In this document: piece by piece, positions 41,042 to 44,617 of the stretch | How the letters are laid out: every line of letters begins with the position of its first letter | Position numbering within the stretch: the first letter of the stretch is position 1 | Assembly: GCA_964387955.1 (NCBI GenBank) | Contig: CAYLXX010000005.1 | Span: forward strand, 1 to 44,617 | Reading direction: 5' to 3' | DNA: 44,617 bases | Source of the DNA: CAYLXX01 sp964387955 | GTDB taxonomy: Bacteria; Patescibacteriota; Microgenomatia; UBA1406; GWC2-37-13 | Notes under the pieces: generated by a model | The model's input: the letters and a program-made list of their open reading frames with translations, nothing else | Told to the model about the DNA's origin: nothing | Database searches by the model: none | Position numbers and translations under genes: made by a program

Positions 41042-41088
41042 AAGACTATTATATTGACAAATACAGACAATGTGTATAATGAAGATGT
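41042..41088. promoter_or_regulatory. 47-base divergent promoter region
   Basis: Minus strand: TATAAT (41053-41048), 6 bases before the ATG at 41041. Plus strand: TTGACA (41054-41059), 15-base spacer, TGTG-TATAAT (41075-41080, extended -10), 8 bases before the ATG at 41089. Confidence 0.55.
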
Positions 41089-41565
41089 ATGAAGTATATT
41101 TGGGCAACATTACGCGTACTCCTTGGAGTCACTTTCCTCTGGGCATTTATCGATAAACTTTTTGGGTTAGGATTTGCTACAAAACCCGAGCAATCTTGGC
41201 TTGCTGGTAGCTCACCCACCGCAGGGTATCTTACACATGCAGTCCACGGTCCGTTGGCTACTTTTTATGCATCACTTGTAGGCAATCCTCTTGTGGACTG
41301 GTTGTTTATGTTGGGTTTACTATTAATTGGATTGTCGCTCATACTTGGCATCGGTATGAGAATCGCCTGTTGGTCGGGAATGGTTTTACTATCCCTTATG
41401 TACCTCAGTGCATTCCCTCCCGCCAATAATCCTCTAATCGATGAACATATTATTTATATAGTTATACTTTTTGCGTTGGCAAATTCTGATGCAGGCAACA
41501 CGTGGGGTTTAGGCGAATCGTGGAGCAAATCAAAGCTTGTAAAACAAAATCCTCTATTGAAGTAA
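41089..41565 (+). CDS. DoxX/DoxD-family membrane protein
   Basis: A 158-residue protein with four membrane helices. It opens with RVLLGVTFLWAFIDKLFGLG, then a loop with FATKPEQSWLAGSSPTAGYL, and helices ending GLSLILGIGMRIACWSGMVL; this is the DoxX-like layout (also seen in the small subunit of thiosulphate:quinone oxidoreductase). DoxX proteins take part in redox stress responses, often with thioredoxin-like partners; the direct reaction is uncertain. Its last bases meet a convergent DUF5652 gene one base away. Confidence 0.8.
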   Translation: MKYIWATLRVLLGVTFLWAFIDKLFGLGFATKPEQSWLAGSSPTAGYLTHAVHGPLATFYASLVGNPLVDWLFMLGLLLIGLSLILGIGMRIACWSGMVLLSLMYLSAFPPANNPLIDEHIIYIVILFALANSDAGNTWGLGESWSKSKLVKQNPLLK

Positions 41566-41799
41566 TTAAGCTGCTTTTTTCTTCGATTTCTTCTGGAAAA
41601 AATAAAGGTACACAATTGGGAGAATTCCCAGAGAGTTAATGATAAGTATTGCAATAAACCACTTCGTATTATTGCTTCGTGCCGCTGCCCATAACCCTCT
41701 CCCTTTCCAAAAAATTTCCCATAATGCAACTATAACTATGATTGGCCAATAACGTTCAAACACGAATGGATTTTGGTAAAAACTTTGGAAGGGAAACAT
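41566..41799 (-). CDS. DUF5652-like small membrane protein
   Basis: A 77-residue protein with two membrane helices and between them GRGLWAAARSNNTKWFIAIL, then NSLGILPIVYLYFF and a Lys-rich tail. This pattern is the DUF5652 family, common in Patescibacteria and without known function; it is related in layout to phospholipase D nuclease N-terminal helices. The gap 41800-41899 holds only A/T-rich sequence. Confidence 0.75.
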   Translation of the reverse strand: MFPFQSFYQNPFVFERYWPIIVIVALWEIFWKGRGLWAAARSNNTKWFIAILIINSLGILPIVYLYFFQKKSKKKAA

Positions 41800-41899
41800 C
41801 TTACATATATCTTACCAGTTTATTTCTGATCTTTCATCTTGGTCGTGTAATTTAAATGCATACACTTGCTTTTTTATAATTTTATAATTTTTTTTCACT

Positions 41900-42805
41900 A
41901 TGAATAAATTGAAAATATGTGTCGTGGGCCCAGGCGTAGTTGGACAAGCAACAGGTAAAGCATTTGTTGAACATGGATTGGATGTTGCTTTTTTAGGCGG
42001 GCGTAAAGAACGGCAAGATCTTTTAAGAAAGGATGGGTATACAGCTTATGATAAAAATACGTATTTTAATGGTGATTACGATTTTGATATCACCATGCTT
42101 ACTGTACCTACCCCAACAATCGCTGGGAAAATAAACTTTGATGCCATAATTTCTGCAGCACATGATTTGGGCCAACGACTGAAATATTCCAAAAAATATC
42201 ATGTGGTTGTGGTAAAAAGCACAGTTCCTCCTGGCACAACCGAAGATCTTGTTGTCAAAATAGTTGAAAAATATTCAGGGAAAAAAGTCGGAAAAGATTT
42301 TGGCGCATGTATGAATCCTGAATATTTGAGAGAGGCAACTGCCGAAGATGACGCTATCAAACCCTGGGCAATTCTCATTGGTGAGTATGATAAAAAATCA
42401 GGCGATGTGTTAGCCAATGCATATAAAGGATTTAATTGCCCGCTGTATCGTGTATCAATTAAAGAAGCTGAAATGCAGAAGTACGTCCACAATCTTTTTA
42501 ATGCAACAAAAATTAGTTTCTTTAACGAAATGAGAACTATTGCTCACTCGATAGGAATTAATCCCGATGAAATGTTTATGATCTCGGCACTTAGCACTGA
42601 AGGTATCTGGAATCCTAAGTATGGTTTACGTGATCGTGGACCATTTATGGGAAGCTGTTTACCTAAAGATACGTCAGCATTTTTGAGTTGGGCAGAAGGT
42701 CGTGGATTTAAAGCACACCTTCTGAAGTCAGTGATTCAAGTCAATGATGAATTGAAAGAGTCACTAGGGATCTCAAAACATAGCAACACGCCGTACGTAC
42801 TATAA
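41900..42805 (+). CDS. Short UDP-glucose/GDP-mannose dehydrogenase-family enzyme
   Basis: A 301-residue protein. It opens with the NAD site ICVVGPGVVGQATGKAFVEH, then TVPTP, VVVKSTVPPGT, NPEYLREATAEDD, the central helix EAEMQKYVHNLFNATKISFF and the catalytic Cys in FMGSCLPKDTSAF. These are the N-terminal and middle domains of enzymes that oxidise UDP-glucose or GDP-mannose at C6. The C-terminal nucleotide-sugar domain (about 100 residues) is missing, so the enzyme may use another protein, act differently, or be a broken copy. The glycan synthase gene starts 18 bases downstream, which suggests a supply of uronic acid sugar. Confidence 0.85.
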   Translation: MNKLKICVVGPGVVGQATGKAFVEHGLDVAFLGGRKERQDLLRKDGYTAYDKNTYFNGDYDFDITMLTVPTPTIAGKINFDAIISAAHDLGQRLKYSKKYHVVVVKSTVPPGTTEDLVVKIVEKYSGKKVGKDFGACMNPEYLREATAEDDAIKPWAILIGEYDKKSGDVLANAYKGFNCPLYRVSIKEAEMQKYVHNLFNATKISFFNEMRTIAHSIGINPDEMFMISALSTEGIWNPKYGLRDRGPFMGSCLPKDTSAFLSWAEGRGFKAHLLKSVIQVNDELKESLGISKHSNTPYVL

Positions 42806-42823
42806 TTTTTAGAAAAATAAGAC

Positions 42824-44617
42824 ATGTTGCTCAACGACCTCACCTTCTTCATACAACAATATCTCGATCATCACGCCTACCTTATACCCGTTGGAGTCAT
42901 TGGCTTATGGCGCTGGTCAGTCTGGGCAATGAAGGAATTATTTGCTCTACGGTACAGACCACAGACCAAACCCTACGAAGCGACTGTCTCACTTGTTATC
43001 CCCGTTTATAACGAAAATCCCACTGTGTTTCGCCAAGCTCTTGACTCATGGTATGCAAGTAAACCTCAGGAAATTATTGCAATCATAGATTATTCAGATA
43101 AACGGTGTATAGAAATTTTTAGAGAATATGTTAAAAAGTCTAAAATATTTCATCTCATTATTACTAAAGTTCCTGGGAAACGGCCAGCGCTGGCAGATGG
43201 TATACGTAAAGCCGCCTGTGAAATTGTTGCTCTTGTTGATTCAGATACAATTTGGGCAAAAGATACGAAAAAATATGGACTATCCCCTTTTCATGATAAA
43301 AAAGTCGCAGGTGTAGCCACATATCAAAACGTCTACCACCCCCAAACAATTTCCCAAAAAATGTTTGATACGCAACTTGACTTGCGTTACTGTGACGATT
43401 ACCCATTTTTAGCTGCAACTGGTGACGCGTTAACATGTCTTTCGGGAAGAACTGCTTTTTATAGACGAAAAGTTATTGTACCCATGCTGCATGATTTGGT
43501 TCATGAAACATTTATGGGACAGAAAGTTATTTCAGGCGATGATAAGAGACTCACATATCTAGTGTTAAAAGCCGGCTGGAAAGTGAAATACCAAAATAAC
43601 TCTCGTGTCTATACACCAGGAATGGCCGACATGGGATCTTTCCTGAAACAAAGATTACGTTGGTCACGTAATGCACTGCGAGCTGACACACGAGCGTTAT
43701 TTGAAGGTTGGCCGTTTAAACACCCATCTCTGGCTTTTTTTCAGATAGATAAATTTTTACAAGGAATCGTTGTCATCATTAGCCCCATATATTTTATTGT
43801 GTCGGTTGCGCTTGGACTATGGGCTTCGGCGATTATGCTTGTCTTGTGGTGGACAGTAAGCCGACTAGTCAAAATGTATCCTCACTTAAAAAGAAGGAGA
43901 CAAGACTTCAATATGCTGCCGCTTTTTATTATTGGAACATTTTTTACAGGGCTGCTTAAAGTATATGCTTTTTTTACATTAAACACCCAAGGATGGATAA
44001 CACGCTGGGATCGGACAAGGTTGCCGCAGTTTAAATTCATAAGTTTAATCCCGGGATACGCGGCAACCGGTTTTCTGGTTTTCGTAATTGCCACCACAAT
44101 TTATTATGTCAAACAGACTACATATTTTATCCCCCTGCAACAACAAGCGCACCTTGTGCAAACAAGTTTGCCTGAAATAAATCAAAAAAATACTGCGGTA
44201 TTGACGAGCAATCCTGTCAAGGATAATCCAGATTTATTAGTAAAACGTCACGTGGTGTCAGAAGGAGAATCGTTGTCTGGAATTGCCAATCAGTATGGCG
44301 TGGATACCTACACTTTACTTACTGCCAATGCTAGCCGCATCGTAAATTGGAATAATATTAGCGCAGGGACGGTTCTGAGTATACCTGGCCGCGACCAGAC
44401 ACTCAGTCCGGTCACTAACTTCAACTATCAAAGACTCTATGACGACCCTCTGGTCGTGTACTATGATCAATTCACCAATACTATCTACGTTTCTGGTCGC
44501 GGCCACACAGTCAATTTATCCGATATTGCAGCGCATGTTGCACCTGGAGTTTTACACGAAGTTTCGCCAAAAACATGGTACCTTACCGCCACGCTTTTCG
44601 TCCGCTCGGGGGTAACG
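42824..44617 (+). CDS. GT2 glycan synthase fused to LysM and a further outer domain (3' end outside window)
   Basis: 598 residues are visible, starting MLLNDLTFFIQQYLDHHAYL. One N-terminal membrane helix, then a processive GT2 domain (about 60-285): SLVIPVYNENP, ALVDSDTIW, SGDDKRLTYLVLKAGWKVKY and KQRLRWSRN (QxxRW). This set is that of hyaluronan, chitin and cellulose-type synthases. More helices follow (about 305-345, 360-385, 405-430). Outside the membrane a LysM domain (about 470-520: HVVSEGESLSGIANQYGVDT) precedes a segment ending 'VSPKTWYLTATLFVRSGVT', which looks like the first coil of a beta-helix as in mannuronan epimerases. No stop before the window edge. Confidence 0.85.
   Translation, partial: MLLNDLTFFIQQYLDHHAYLIPVGVIGLWRWSVWAMKELFALRYRPQTKPYEATVSLVIPVYNENPTVFRQALDSWYASKPQEIIAIIDYSDKRCIEIFREYVKKSKIFHLIITKVPGKRPALADGIRKAACEIVALVDSDTIWAKDTKKYGLSPFHDKKVAGVATYQNVYHPQTISQKMFDTQLDLRYCDDYPFLAATGDALTCLSGRTAFYRRKVIVPMLHDLVHETFMGQKVISGDDKRLTYLVLKAGWKVKYQNNSRVYTPGMADMGSFLKQRLRWSRNALRADTRALFEGWPFKHPSLAFFQIDKFLQGIVVIISPIYFIVSVALGLWASAIMLVLWWTVSRLVKMYPHLKRRRQDFNMLPLFIIGTFFTGLLKVYAFFTLNTQGWITRWDRTRLPQFKFISLIPGYAATGFLVFVIATTIYYVKQTTYFIPLQQQAHLVQTSLPEINQKNTAVLTSNPVKDNPDLLVKRHVVSEGESLSGIANQYGVDTYTLLTANASRIVNWNNISAGTVLSIPGRDQTLSPVTNFNYQRLYDDPLVVYYDQFTNTIYVSGRGHTVNLSDIAAHVAPGVLHEVSPKTWYLTATLFVRSGVT

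Noticed and set aside
1..44617. Alternative code with UGA as a sense codon (as in Gracilibacteria/Absconditabacteria)
   Set aside because: Recognisable genes such as smpB and the GT2 at 7305 end in TGA at the expected place, and complete families show no internal TGA.

Overview
The window looks like a chromosomal segment from a Candidate Phyla Radiation / Patescibacteria bacterium, probably of the Microgenomates side. This is inferred from content, not from a search. The signs are: an AT-rich genome; tRNA genes without encoded CCA; three tandem T4SS-type pilins with a VirB6/TrbL-like membrane protein; long Thr/Pro ('TPT') linkers in secreted proteins; LPxTG-like C-termini; DUF5652, YggT and LapA-type small membrane proteins; and many genes whose -10 hexamer lies 5-8 bases before the start codon, as expected for leaderless mRNAs. 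TGA ends genes normally, so the standard code applies.

Layout. 1-4.3 kb: a VOC protein (partial), a LapA-like membrane protein, a HIT-Rieske fusion with a SWIM-like zinc protein, tRNA-Asn, and a DEDDy exonuclease. 4.2-8.4 kb: a YqeY-like protein, an FtsB-like division protein, a long structured leader feeding a 594-residue TPT stalk protein with a sorting signal, a terminator, tRNA(CAT), and a polyprenyl-phosphate glycosyltransferase. 8.4-19.4 kb: a cell-surface locus with pilins x3 and comM on the minus strand, a cohesin-like LPKTG protein with the VirB6-like protein on the plus strand, a sigma-region-4-like protein, and a three-gene operon of secreted or anchored proteins. 19.4-24.6 kb: an FTR1 iron permease interrupted by an in-frame TAA, uppS, dipZ, a LuxR-type regulator, smpB and ssrA (tmRNA). 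24.6-30.9 kb: an HD phosphohydrolase, a lysozyme-like muralytic enzyme, a Gmad2 protein, GIY-YIG and HNH nucleases, a YflT-like stress protein and small membrane proteins. 31-36.5 kb: endonuclease Q, an O-antigen ligase-like protein, tRNA-Gln, dus, YggT, a CMD-like protein with a possible AUA start, and a DHFR-like reductase. 36.5-44.6 kb: a 1149-residue sugar-dehydrogenase/PKD/PA14 surface protein, an SD-led secreted protein, DoxX, DUF5652, a short UDP-glucose dehydrogenase-like enzyme and a glycan synthase fused to LysM that runs off the end.

How they fit. Much of the window builds the cell envelope: lipid carrier synthesis (uppS), glycosyl transfer, polysaccharide polymerisation, wall cutting, sortase-type anchoring and pili. 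A second theme is redox and iron handling outside the membrane (DipZ, DoxX, Rieske, FTR1, sugar dehydrogenase). A third is nucleic-acid maintenance: ComM, EndoQ, a DEDDy exonuclease, HNH and GIY-YIG nucleases, and SmpB/tmRNA. The most unusual items are the HIT-Rieske fusion, the structured leader before the stalk gene, the split FTR1, the GT2-LysM synthase beside a shortened nucleotide-sugar dehydrogenase, and the split between leaderless genes and a few genes with a very strong Shine-Dalgarno sequence.
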